A stretch of 64,000 bases of DNA from Temnopleurus reevesii. Taxonomy: Eukaryota; Echinodermata; Echinoidea; Temnopleuroida; Temnopleuridae. The position numbers were made by a program, and so were the translations under genes. The stretch lies in contig BQKZ01002856.1 of the NCBI GenBank assembly GCA_036244855.1, positions 22,484 to 86,483 of the forward strand, read 5' to 3'. Positions 14,301-25,127 of the stretch are shown one piece after another. The notes under the pieces are model-generated. The model searched no databases and was not told the DNA's origin. It saw only the letters and a list, made by a program, of their open reading frames with translations. How positions within the stretch are numbered: the first letter of the stretch is position 1; the number at the start of each line of letters is the position of its first letter.

Positions 14301-15328
14301 TCAAAAGAACCCCCTGAATATTTGACTAAAATAATTCGCAGCGTGATAATTTTTCACCCCACACACCAGGGTGTGTATATTGTTTGCACATTAACAATAT
14401 TGCATCAAGTTCTCCCATGGACAAAAAAATGTCGCCTTTTCGCTGAATCTAATCGTTGGTACGCTTCAACGACTTGAAGTTCAGCGTTGATGGCCAACGA
14501 ATAAGGCTGAAGTAAAAAAAAAAAGTTGAAACCACCACTTTTTATTCTCAGAGGTTCATTCTTTCATGCCGATATAACCTTCTATTCGTGAACCAGTCGT
14601 AAAAATCACTTGCTGTGAAACAACGTATCAAAGAAAAAAATGAAAACAAAATCGATGAATGTTCTTTGCACTGTCCATAGAGAGAAATATTCCATTGGGC
14701 TGGAGATGGGAAATGAAAAAAGTGCAATTGCACTATCGCTCTCTGCATGGTAGATCACCCCTTGCATCTTTTTCGACGATTATTAAAACAATGTTGCAAA
14801 AACATTTGCGATAGTTTGGGGCACGCATTGAAAAAGGATGACCCTGCAAGTGTCAACAACTCATTCAAAAAGAGTCTTTCATCCAGGGAGCGAAAATTTC
14901 AGTATGATTTTGTTCATTGTGTAAGAACAAAGTGGCACCTAAAAGTTCGCAAAATCGTCTTGGCTGATGTGATATTGATACTGAAGTCTGTCAACCGATT
15001 TTTAGTACATGTATTTGGCAAGAATTTCAATTTTAGAGCTACCAATCCTGAAATCGTCAGCATTTAACAGCCATTATTACAAATGGTATTTTGAAATTGA
15101 AAATGAAAAAATCGAAATAACGCATCATGAATCATGAATATACTCGCAAAATACCGATATTTCAAAATTCTAACCAACTTCTTCTTGAGCACAATTTAAT
15201 ATTCCTAAAAATGGTATACAAAGGGAAAGAATGACAAAAATATACTTGGAAGCATCTATTACCTATTTTTTCACATTCACCCTTACTCTTAATTGTTGAC
15301 AATATATGAAATGAATGGGGCAAGGGAG

Positions 15329-15364
15329 GTCTCTTATACACATCTAGATGTGTATAAGAGACAG
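15329..15364. other. Nextera mate-pair junction adapter left in the assembly
   Basis: The sequence is 36 of the 38 bases of the palindromic Nextera junction: a reverse transposase mosaic end directly followed by AGATGTGTATAAGAGACAG. An N follows five bases later (15369). Translated on the minus strand it gives the notorious artefact peptide VSYTHLDVYKR. This is library DNA, not genome. The flanks at 15328 and 15365 may not be adjacent in the animal. Confidence 0.97.
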
Positions 15365-15689
15365 GTACNAACCCGGCCAAAAAAAGCTTGGGCTTAAAAA
15401 GCTAAAAATCAAACGATAAATAAAATCGTGCACATCATTTCTATTTAAGGCAAAATTATTTTGCGACTATTGAGCATTTTGAATAACGGACTTTTTCGGG
15501 TAAATGGAGTTTTCAATAAAAACAAAACGAAGAACCTTTGGAATTCAAAGGAACATAAAAGTGAAAGTATATCATATCATTGGCCTAAAATTTGGGGAAT
15601 TCCCGAACCAAATTTCTGCATATTCCGATCGATATTCTCATCTTGTGGTCGATTCTCCTTCAGTCTTGAAGCTGTTTGTTCAGAGCTCG

Positions 15690-15702
15690 TGACCTTTGAC
15701 CC
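15690..15702 (-). promoter_or_regulatory. DR1 nuclear-receptor response element
   Basis: TGACCTTTGACCC on the plus strand is GGGTCAAAGGTCA on the minus strand: two consensus half-sites with one base between. This DR1 type is bound by COUP-TF, HNF4 and RXR dimers. It lies inside the COUP-TF gene itself, 69 bp before an AGGTCA inverted pair at 15771-15789, so auto- or cross-regulation is possible. It is only ~330 bp from the adapter artefact, so local continuity should be confirmed. Confidence 0.5.
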
Positions 15703-15770
15703 GATACATCCAATTTAGAATCGTAGCGACAGGGCTTGTTGTTCGTTTCGCTATTTTGCCTCAATAGCTG

Positions 15771-15789
15771 AGGTCACATAAGCTGACCT
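15771..15789. promoter_or_regulatory. AGGTCA inverted repeat, 7-bp spacer
   Basis: AGGTCA (15771-15776) and TGACCT (15784-15789) are perfect half-sites facing each other with 7 bp between (IR7). COUP-TF tolerates unusually varied half-site spacing, which is established for the family. Its closeness to the DR1 at 15690 makes a clustered binding region plausible. Confidence 0.4.
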
Positions 15790-15804
15790 CTGCATTTCTA
15801 GAGC

Positions 15805-15840
15805 CTTCTCAGACAAGCCCGGCGTAGTCTGTCTGAGAAG
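15805..15840. repeat. Foldback, 11-bp perfect arms
   Basis: CTTCTCAGACA (15805-15815) is complementary to TGTCTGAGAAG (15830-15840) with a 14-nt loop. It lies 15 bp from the AGGTCA inverted pair. Function unknown. Confidence 0.7.
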
Positions 15841-17256
15841 TCTCCTACCTCCTTCTGTGATTGCTAAAAAGTTTATTCTCAAACTGCTGAATATGACCGA
15901 CACTACAACATCCAGACAAGATATATCACATAGACCATATTACAATGTGTACAATTCCTACACGTTATCATAACTTTCGTTTCATAGGTAATTTTAGATG
16001 TTCTACTTTCGGGGTTTAAAAAAAGTTCGAAATTTCACGACTACACGGCAGACAATCGGGTCATGAATACCATGATATATTTAGCATTGAATAATGATAA
16101 GGGGTCTGGAAGTCGGTTTAAGTTCAAAATCATTCCCATTCCCACCCATGGGATCAAGTTCAAATGCAACTCGCACAACTGTGTTCCACGTTAGTATACA
16201 CGGTATAGTATAATCTATTCACCTTGCTATGACTTTTGTACCCGCCCTTTCAGCAAATGTCGATATAAAAAAAAAATGAGGTATTGCCTTTTCTTTCTAA
16301 ATGGCTGCAACGCCAAAAAGGAACAAAACATCAGTCAGTAAAAGGGGTGACAAAGGTATCGCCCATTGGAAACCTCACAAAAAGTTTCATTTTTCAATGG
16401 AGATTATCAAATGGGAGATTATATAAAAAAGGAACCTTTGATACCTCGGCTCCAATACGCAATATTGGTAAATCGCTAGTCAAAAGTGAATAGTGTTATT
16501 GTTGGTGCACTGGGAAGAGGACACTGATTATGGCTAACATACATTTGAAGCATGATTTAGTGTTCATAGAGTTGCTCTTCACAGAGTATCATCGAAAACA
16601 GACCCATAAGTTTCACATTCCATCTTAGATGTATCCAGAAGTATGTGGTCTATTACACCAATATTAAAAATCTTCTGGTATTTGCCGCCCCCCCCCCCTG
16701 AACGCACATTAATACAATTCAGAAAATGTAGGCATATATGAAGGGATATAAAGGCTAATACAGGGCGGGTTTGAAGAAAATAAAAAGGGTATGTTTTCCA
16801 GGACACCCGGAAGTATCACATATTTCACGGTATGTAGTTGATGCCAAAATAACGAACGAGTGCGAATCATTGCCCTGAAATTTGGGGATTTTTCCGAGAA
16901 ATGGTGAATCGACATGACCTAAAAGAAAAGAGCATCTGTGAAGCTTCATGACCTAACCTGGTTGTTTGCTTTGAGGAATGTTCCTACAATACGGAAATAT
17001 CTTGTTTTCCGAGTACTTTGTGTGACTATGCTTTAATCCAAATCATAGTGGAGTAGAGTCCTCTGAAAAGCTGTAAAATACAACTACTTTATGGTATCCC
17101 TACGAGGCAGATATAAAGCTTAGGAACTTCATGGAATGATGATACAACATTACTGACGATGGCAATAGGAATGCCAATACATATTAATACACACACGTCC
17201 ACATGAAGACACATTTTTAATAGCCTAGGCACAAGGTTAAAGGTAAGAACGGGTTG

Positions 17257-17285
17257 AACCAGGGAGTTGTCACAACTCCCTGGTT
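17257..17285. repeat. Near-perfect 29-bp palindrome
   Basis: AACCAGGGAGTTGT (17257-17270) and ACAACTCCCTGGTT (17272-17285) are perfect 14-bp arms around one unpaired C. With so short a loop it would extrude as a cruciform rather than act as a normal RNA hairpin. It is likely a foldback transposon remnant. Confidence 0.9.
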
Positions 17286-18061
17286 GAACATTACAATCGT
17301 CGAATACGTTGCTACTTGCAAGAAATCACCAATACATATATACATTCATTATCACTATCAACCTGCCAATAAATCAACAACAATATGCTCCTAATTGGAC
17401 ATCGATTGTTTATTGCAATTAAAATCCAGTCCCTTTGATTATGATCATGACCTATATAAAATTCTGACGAAATAATTTCTCTTTGAATCTACACGGTATC
17501 CATCTGCCAAAACTAACTTTGCTCGTGAGCACTGGGTGGGGCCCTCCTCGCTCCTGGCTCCAATTTCGACCAATTCCTTCTTGCCCTCATCCGTCAAGTT
17601 CACTGATGATTGATGGAAGAAGAAAGCCGTCTTTGTTCTACCACCATCTTAAATCAGTGGACCTCACCTCCTCTCATACCATTAACATCACCACCAACCC
17701 CCAACAACCACCAACATCATCATCAACATCAGTTTTTCTTCCCGTCGGCCATCACTGCTCCGACAATCTCGTATACAGGTGACCTAATTCCCCAGGTTAG
17801 AATACCACAAGAAGACCAAGAAGTGTGGATAATAGAAATTCCTTGATGTAAAACATGGTTAAAGGCCACGCCATGCCACTTTCGTCAAGTCTCGGTTCTA
17901 GTTTCAGGCACTCACTCCAGGTTTTTGATAAAGTGTATGGCTTTAACAGGTAACTGTATACAGTTGAGGCATTCTGTTTACAATTTTGGTGTAAACAGTT
18001 GCTTGTGTATGATGGACTTGACAAGGGGTTCTCCTTGAGGTTTAGAAACCTATGAAGTACC

Positions 18062-18150
18062 NNNNNNNNNNNNNNNNNNNNNNNNNNNNNNNNNNNNNNN
18101 NNNNNNNNNNNNNNNNNNNNNNNNNNNNNNNNNNNNNNNNNNNNNNNNNN
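18062..18150. other. Assembly gap (89 N)
   Basis: Run of N in intron 2, followed on the right by a G homopolymer that probably broke the assembly. Content unknown. Confidence 1.
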
Positions 18151-19799
18151 GGGGGGGCTTGAACCGGCCATACCATGGCCCCAATATTGGCGACGCATTT
18201 AATCACTGTTCCCTATACTTGAGAAAGGCCTAGGTACCATTATTTGCTCCCGGCTTTTGGCCAAAAGGGTGCCGACGGGAGGCAAAGACCGTTTTTACCC
18301 TTGTCAGTCAAGCGGCAGGATGGTCAGGTTACTGCTACCCCCACCCCCAACAGACAGATCCTTGATGCGCTCCTACAAATCTATTTTGAATATCTTACGC
18401 ATTACATGACCCGGATATGAGTTGAATAAATTTACTCGCTGTGAATCATGTTACAATTCCAAAAATAAACAAATATTTCACACGAGACCCATTTTTAGGT
18501 TGTACACTTGGACAAAACCAACGATGTTCGTTTTGGCAAGATGCGAGATCGGTGTTATATCTCATCATAATGACAATAATTATTTTTTTCAACCGAATAA
18601 ACTGGATGACATCACGTCCCATTTTGTCTTCAACAATGGCAATAATTTCAATTATCCTAATATACATTGGGTGTCGATAATACACAATTATTTGATAACA
18701 GATCTACCTATCGTATTAGATTATTATATTTTACCGTTTCCATTTTCTTTCTCTTTTCTTTTGCTAGGTATCCCTGTGTCACATCATTGATGTCGTTCCA
18801 TCACGTCGTCAGGTGGTTTCTAAGGAATCCTTACTGGGGTGGGGCTCCTTGACCCTAACGTGCAGGGTCACGACATGGGGTTAATTCCTCAGATTTAACA
18901 AGTTGCACGATGGGATTACAAGTTTGAGGTAAGCCGGTGGCTTTCACAATTTCAACCCCATTTCTCTTCCAATCTCCATTTTCCCTCCCTCTCTTTTAAC
19001 ACAAAATGTGTCAAGGACTCATACAGAATTCGATCGAGCAAACCTATTTAGGAAGCACACTTCACACGTAAAAACTAATCCATTATGAATTATCAAGAAA
19101 ACAAACTATTCAAAATCATAAAAAATATACTTTAACACAGTAGATCGACTGGCAATAACAGGAAACTGTAAATAAGGTTTTCACTGAGAACACGAAGAGT
19201 TAATGTGAAAATTCGTATTACCTGTCCATGTTCTTATTACAATTTCAGAAATTCAAATCTGCTATTTCGTTACACTTGCATCTCCTAGAATTATGAACAG
19301 GTGTACTACAATACGGATAAAAATCTCTTTCGCAACTATTCCTAGATTTGGTAGGCCTTCATATCAAATTCATATCAACCTGTCGTTTAACATTCAACCG
19401 ATTTTAAAAATCATAACAAAAGAAGACTGGGCATGGGAACCTCTATCTATTTGGAGTAATTTCATCTCCTTGTAAATGATTGTCACAGGCTGGTATAGGG
19501 TTTGTGTCCAATCAAGATACCAAATGGTAACGTTACAATATTGGTTATGCAAGAGCTTCGCGTTTTCTTGAAATTCACCTAGTTTTAACAGGGAAAAATA
19601 TTGAGAAAAACCTACAACAGGTAATTTTATCATCACTTTGACCGTTATTCCAAAATAATTCCTATCGATCAAGGTGTCAGCATGGATTTATAAACGTCAG
19701 CATACGTAAACATGGTAAACTATATGACTTCTGCATCTCATCGTGACGACCCATGTCAGAAAACCGTTCAGAGGTCTCTAACATTTAACAAATTTGCGA

Positions 19800-19890
19800 T
19801 CAATCGCACACTTTAGTACATGATTTCCCATAGACTTGCGATTGGTATCAATCGTACGATCGATTGAAAAGGCTTTGTGTTACGGGGCCC
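19800..19890 (+). repeat. Dispersed repeat with CCATAGACTT core, copy 1
   Basis: GTACATGATTTCCCATAGAC continues into TTGCGATTGG and ends near GGGGCCC. A second copy lies inverted at about 25014-25127, whose reverse complement contains GTACATACTTTGCCATAGAC then TTACGATT and a neighbouring GGGGCCC. Both carry self-complementary GCGATCAATCGC-like or CTATGG/CCATAG words. It looks like a small non-autonomous element; no coding sequence. Confidence 0.55.
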
Positions 19891-22371
19891 TGAAGGTGTG
19901 AATTGTAAACTGTTTGCATGGTCTGAAGCCTGTCTGTAGACAGCTACATAAATCACATACGGACATCAAGTAGTTTAGTTATCACAAGGGTCATGACTCA
20001 TATAAACATCTCCGCGACCAATAAGAGTAGTTAGAGCAAGTTTGTTTAAACAAGTGCTCAATTATTCACCTTTTATCATCTCAATTTAGTTTAGGTGATG
20101 TGGTTTCCCCTTCAGGGATGTTTGCAGCATCAAATGCAACTGGAAACATTAAAGTGATACATTAATTTCGTTCGTCAATATCATGATGTTCTCTGATGTT
20201 TTGGGGATACCAGAAAAATCATAGATATATAACATATAATATGGGTAGAACTTTTGTGAACATTACGCTGATTATGGGACAAAAATAAGCTTATTAAATT
20301 CAATAATAAAGGGTACAGTGGAACTTTAAAATAATAGCTGAAACAATTACTTTTATCAAAATTGTTTCCCTGTATATGTCATTAATTTATCCTAATTAAA
20401 AAAAGATTTGAAACTGAAGAATCGATTCATGACAATTATTGGCAAGGGTTAATTCCGATAGAACATTTCATTTACTAATTTTGGAAAATTATTTCTTGTC
20501 TTGATTTTTGCTCCCTTTAAAGCACTCAATGACAATAGGCTTGAGGAATTTTGAAAAACCCAGCTTCTAAATGCAGACGCTTGTTTCTCAATGGCCAGTA
20601 CTGTCTATAACCTATAGGCCTATATGTCCGCAACAATTAAGACGAAAGACTTCCAATTTCGGTATGTAAACATTAATATTTATATTCATAATTGGACGTA
20701 ATTCGTTATTTCATTTATCTCATCAGCCGTGTCGGTGATCTAATCTCAACTACCACACGAGAATGAATGCTTGGGGCTGAAGTGTGACAGGCGGTGTCGG
20801 GAGACATTTTAAAGGTCAATGCTTGGATGAAAGAGGAAAGCAATACGTTCCAAACGTCAAGTATTTTCTACCGTTTCCCTGCACTTGGGTTGATTTCCCT
20901 CTCTCTTTCCTTCCTTCCTTCCTTCCCTCTTTCACTCCCAACAATTAATGTGATTATCCAGTCCGACCTTTTCAGCTTGTGGGAAAACGGGTAGTCAGTA
21001 AAGAAAAATGCTTGATTGTATACCCTCTCGTTATTTCGTCTCGCCTTGATCTTTCATTTTGTTTCCACGTCCTATTCAGCTCAAAGACTCGTTCATGTTA
21101 CTTTATTATGTTTCAGTCGGGCTGCACTTGAAGAGCTCGGTAGAAGTGGCTGTATGCCCCGAGTGCATCTTCGGTTCGTTGGGGTTCAAGCCAGGCCATT
21201 GCCCCCGCGACATCGCCAGTCGCATCTCGTTCGCTCTCATCCGAGATGAGGAGAGGAGAGAGATGGGGGAGGGGGAGGAAGAGATGACGAGATGGAGAGA
21301 GGCAGAGGGCAGAAATCAAAATAAAAATTCACCCCGCTAAGAATATCCTGATTACACAACCCCTTAATTTCAGTCTGCCAGCTCAGAATCTGACGAGAGT
21401 ACTTGGGAAATAAAGACATCCCTATCACTCAAAAGCAAGCAATCACCATGCGACTCTTGAACGCGCGGTCGCCCCTGCAGATCAATTTCTATTGAGCGAA
21501 AGCGGAGAGGAGTAGATTTTCATATATATTTAGTCTATGCAATCAGCGGGTCCTATCAAAGTGATTTATTGTTTGCCTTTCAAAATTGTCCACCTTTTAA
21601 CCACGATCCACCTCTGACATTATTTGCTACCTGTGTGGATTATTAGAATGACATTTGGCGCATCGGGTCATTTATCAGTTTTAATTCGACTTCGATTGCA
21701 GACCGGAGATGAGGGGATGAATATAATACAGGGGTAGATTATGGGGGAGGGGTATAGTTTGAACGATAAATGAATTGGAAAAGGGAGAAAGAATTTGGCA
21801 TGCAACTGGGAATGTGATATTATACACATGCACATTCATGCAAATATGTGATTCATTAATGACAAGTTGAATAAAATATTTACCAATTAAAGGAGTTGTG
21901 GCTATTTTTAGACTCTAGAAATTAAGAAAAATATCGCAATTGTGTTGCAAATGACCGGTGATGGCCAAATATCCGCTCCCTCGAAATGAGTTCACATCTT
22001 CTTTTGATTGCGGTATGCGTGTTTTGTTTTGTTTTTGTTTGGACATTACACGCGATCTCACTAATTGTTTAAACTGTATGTCCATTAACACATTTGCTTT
22101 ATATGAAATAGCAACATAATTTGTACAGTATGCTATTTCAAATTTAAAAGTCCAGAATTTCTCTAAAAATGGTTAGAACATCCATCCATAAACGACATTT
22201 AATTACCGAGTAAACATAAACAGAAGATCTATTTCATGTATCAGGTCTTGATTCAGGCGTTGGCTCATATAGAATTTGTATATTTTCACATTTGGGTTAG
22301 GGTTGATGACTTATCTCATGCAAAACAATTCATTTTTCAGACGAGAATCAGGGTATGCTTTTATATGTTTG

Positions 22372-22395
22372 ACCATAGACATACCTGTCTATGGT
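22372..22395. repeat. Short hairpin near the intron 2 donor
   Basis: ACCATAGACA (22372-22381) pairs perfectly with TGTCTATGGT (22386-22395) around a 4-nt loop. In the pre-mRNA it would lie about 155 nt after the exon 2 donor. A role in splicing is conceivable but unproven. Confidence 0.7.
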
Positions 22396-22550
22396 TTGAC
22401 CAACACTTTATAAACATAACACACACTTTTGTTTTGGGAACTAAAATGGAAAGGAGAGGGAGGAGAGGAAATAACAACATGCATTGGGGATACATTACAC
22501 ATGTGTATGAGATAATGAAGAAGCTTGTGTCGTTGTGCATATAAACTCAC

Positions 22551-23066
22551 CTGACGTAAAGAGTACAATTGCTTTGATACAGCTATACTCCGCCGAGTCC
22601 ACGTGTAATGCTTTCAGTTTTTCAACTTGTTCCTGGAATATACGAATATGGTCCATGAAAGCAACAACTCGGTCGGCCGACATCGGGCTGGCGTGGAGTC
22701 CTGACGCGGCGAGGAGCGGGGCGACGTGGAGGGGCATCGAACACTGCGACGCGTTGAGGACGAAGAGCTCGCTCCAGCACATCCGAAGCAGCGCGACCTG
22801 GTCGGTGACTTGGAGGTCGGGGAAGAAAGGGATGTTCCGTGCCCATTCGACCGCGCTGAAGAGGAGCCGGGCGGCGAGCTCGCAGATGTTATCGATGCCC
22901 ATCACCGAGTTGGTCTGCATGCACTGGGCGTAGCGCGATGTCGGGTAGGGCTCGGCTCGGAGCAGTAACGAAATGTAACCGGAGAGGAATGTATGTCCTT
23001 CGAAGCGACCATCAAGGTATTGACCAGGTCCGGGTTGGGTCGGTGGCATGCGACCTCGCTGGACAG
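22551..23066 (-). CDS. COUP-TF: COUP-TF/NR2F coding exon 2 (hinge and most of ligand-binding domain)
   Basis: A 516-bp exon between acceptor CTCATTACAG (23067-23076) and donor CAG|GTGAGT; both junctions are phase 1. It encodes residues 211 (split Ala) to 383 (split Asp). It opens [16 protein letters not shown], the conserved C-terminal extension and hinge. [20 protein letters not shown] and [18 protein letters not shown] (helix 3) follow, then the nuclear-receptor signature [16 protein letters not shown] at about residues 289-304. Next come the helix 5-8 region [40 protein letters not shown] and [17 protein letters not shown]. Near-identity to vertebrate NR2F over the whole exon fixes the family. 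One small difference is RYAQCM where vertebrates have RYGSQCM. The role is dimerisation, coregulator binding and repression of target genes in the nucleus. Confidence 0.98.
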
Positions 23067-23090
23067 CTGTAATGAGAAGAAGAAATGATA

Positions 23091-23165
23091 CCGATAGTAG
23101 TAATACTAATAATGATAACAATAATACTAATAATAATATGATTAATAATAATAGTAATATTAATT
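23091..23165. repeat. Imperfect (AAT)n microsatellite beside exon 2 acceptor
   Basis: AAT/GAT/ACT triplets on the plus strand, so TTA/ATC-rich in the transcript. It lies 25-100 nt upstream of the exon 2 acceptor, where branch point and pyrimidine signals sit. Length variation here could affect splicing. Confidence 0.8.
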
Positions 23166-24653
23166 GCAATACAAAGAGAGAGAAAACGTCACAAACTCTC
23201 GTGTGATGTTATACAGGAGATAGTATTTTTAAGATCGTGTAAATACAGGTCAGATGGTAGACTGATCCATCACCTTTGAGTGAAGAAAATACCCAAACAA
23301 ACAAAACACACAATAATTTCCAAAAGAACATTAATTTGGTAATGCCAAAAGCTTCTTTAAGTACAAGTATATGATTGAAAGAAACAAACAAACATATATT
23401 CTTCAATTATTTAAGCTTTATTTTTTCCCCGTCAAATTTGGTATTACCGGGATATTTTCACCCCACTTTGGGCTTGGGAAGGAGTTATATTGTGCACCAT
23501 TGTGACCTGCATTGATTTTTTAAAAACAATTTTGTCGAGACGTACTCTTTAAAATCAATTTTATATTCTCCAAGCTTTCCTGACCTTTAAATAGAACAGG
23601 GAAGAAAAGTGTGAAAAAAGACATCCACTTTTACCACAAATTGTAGGGCTGCAATATTGTACAAGGGCTTTAACAAATTTCAAATTTGACCACAATTTCC
23701 AGACCACATTTAAAATGTCGAGACCAGAAGAGGGTTGGGATTACCACATCCTCCCCTCAAAATCCAGGTCAGTAATTAACGGTTTTCATATACTTTTGCT
23801 AGTGTAATATCGTCATATAGTTTACACAGATTATTCCCCGATTTGCTGGTTTATTCCACACCACCCATTATTATTTTTCTAGTTCGTTGCGTTTCATACA
23901 TCTGGGTATTCTATCCCAGTTCGAAACAGACGGGGTTCTCGTTGATGTGAGACCTGTGATGATCACGATTACATGTACGAGAAAATCGCTAGGTCAGCAC
24001 ACGTCAGCCTGAGAAAAAAAGAAGTCGGCTAGACAAGTTTTTTATCATCCGACTAACTGTAGGGAAGCCATGGACCATACGGGGAAGCCATTACAGCGCA
24101 GATAGAGGGAGGATTTTACGCTTAGTGTTCGCGCCATTATGGATCGAGAAAAGAAAAGGAGCTGATTTTGCAGTACAGTTTACCGTGGTTTGTTTTAGGT
24201 ATTATGCCGTTGATACTAAAATATGATGTCCCATGTTAAATTGTCGTTGAAGAGAACTATAGGCCTACTGGAACATGTAATATACAGTTGAAGACAATGT
24301 ATGAAGATATTGATGAAACAGCAGCGTAGAAGATTTAACTTTACTTGTCCGCTTTACGGACAGTGGATGCAGTACTTGGGTCCAAATTCATCAAAAAAAA
24401 TAGAGGGCACCTGCTTGTAATTGACAATTGCACTAAGATATGCTGTCCTGTTTTGGTGGCTATGAATTCGGAAAAGCGAGATTCATTAATAAATACAAGG
24501 AGTTGATGCATATTTTATAAGAGACCAGCTATACCATTACCATGAACCATGAGGGTAGGAATATATCTCCATGAAAGAACTTATCAGCTACCCCGCCCAT
24601 GTTCCCACCCTCCTGATGCTGGTAGTCATAACACTCTGGATGTTCCTGTAAAC

Positions 24654-24695
24654 TGACCTAAGGTCACCAGACTACAGTTGACCTCAGAGTGACCT
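24654..24695. promoter_or_regulatory. Nuclear-receptor response cluster: everted pair plus DR5
   Basis: Four perfect AGGTCA half-sites in 42 bp. TGACCT (24654-24659), one base, then AGGTCA (24661-24666) form an everted repeat. TGACCT (24679-24684), five bases CAGAG, then TGACCT (24690-24695) form a direct repeat; on the minus strand it reads AGGTCActctgAGGTCA. DR5 is the classical retinoic-acid response spacing for RAR/RXR and is also bound by COUP-TF. It lies in intron 1, about 7.5 kb after the start codon. The motifs are seen; binding is inferred. Confidence 0.6.
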
Positions 24696-25013
24696 CAAAA
24701 CTCTTTTTCCTCACCTCACGATGTCACCCTGTCAAAATGATTCATGTCTTCTTGATAAATAATCGTTCGTTTGCTTACACCAACATGCTTTACACATGCA
24801 CGAGTCATGCAGTGTACAGCAACCAATATAATATGTTGTCTCTCTTTTATCAGTTAAAATATGGATGCAGAATTGGGCAAAAGTTTATGATAAACTAAAT
24901 TGTTGAAAACCATATATTTTGAACCTATAAACAAACTGCATTTGAAGAAAAAAAGGGGGACAAATCCAGCTGAATGAGCTGGATCCTGTATCAGAAAAGA
25001 TGTAATTAACCCT

Positions 25014-25127
25014 TCCCATAAATATTAATCGTAAGTCTATGGCAAAGTATGTACCATAGAGTTACGATGGATTGCAAAATTAATCGTATCTCTTTACGTT
25101 TTAAGGGGGCCCCTAAAGTGAGATTCT
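25014..25127 (-). repeat. Dispersed repeat with CCATAGACTT core, copy 2
   Basis: Its reverse complement shares GTACAT, CCATAGACTT, CGATT and a neighbouring GGGGCCC with the copy at 19800-19890. Internally, CTATGG and CCATAG words about 20 bp apart give it foldback character. Boundaries are approximate. Confidence 0.5.

Noticed and set aside
15162..15380. 72-codon minus frame containing VSYTHLDVYKR
   Set aside because: The peptide is translated sequencing adapter.
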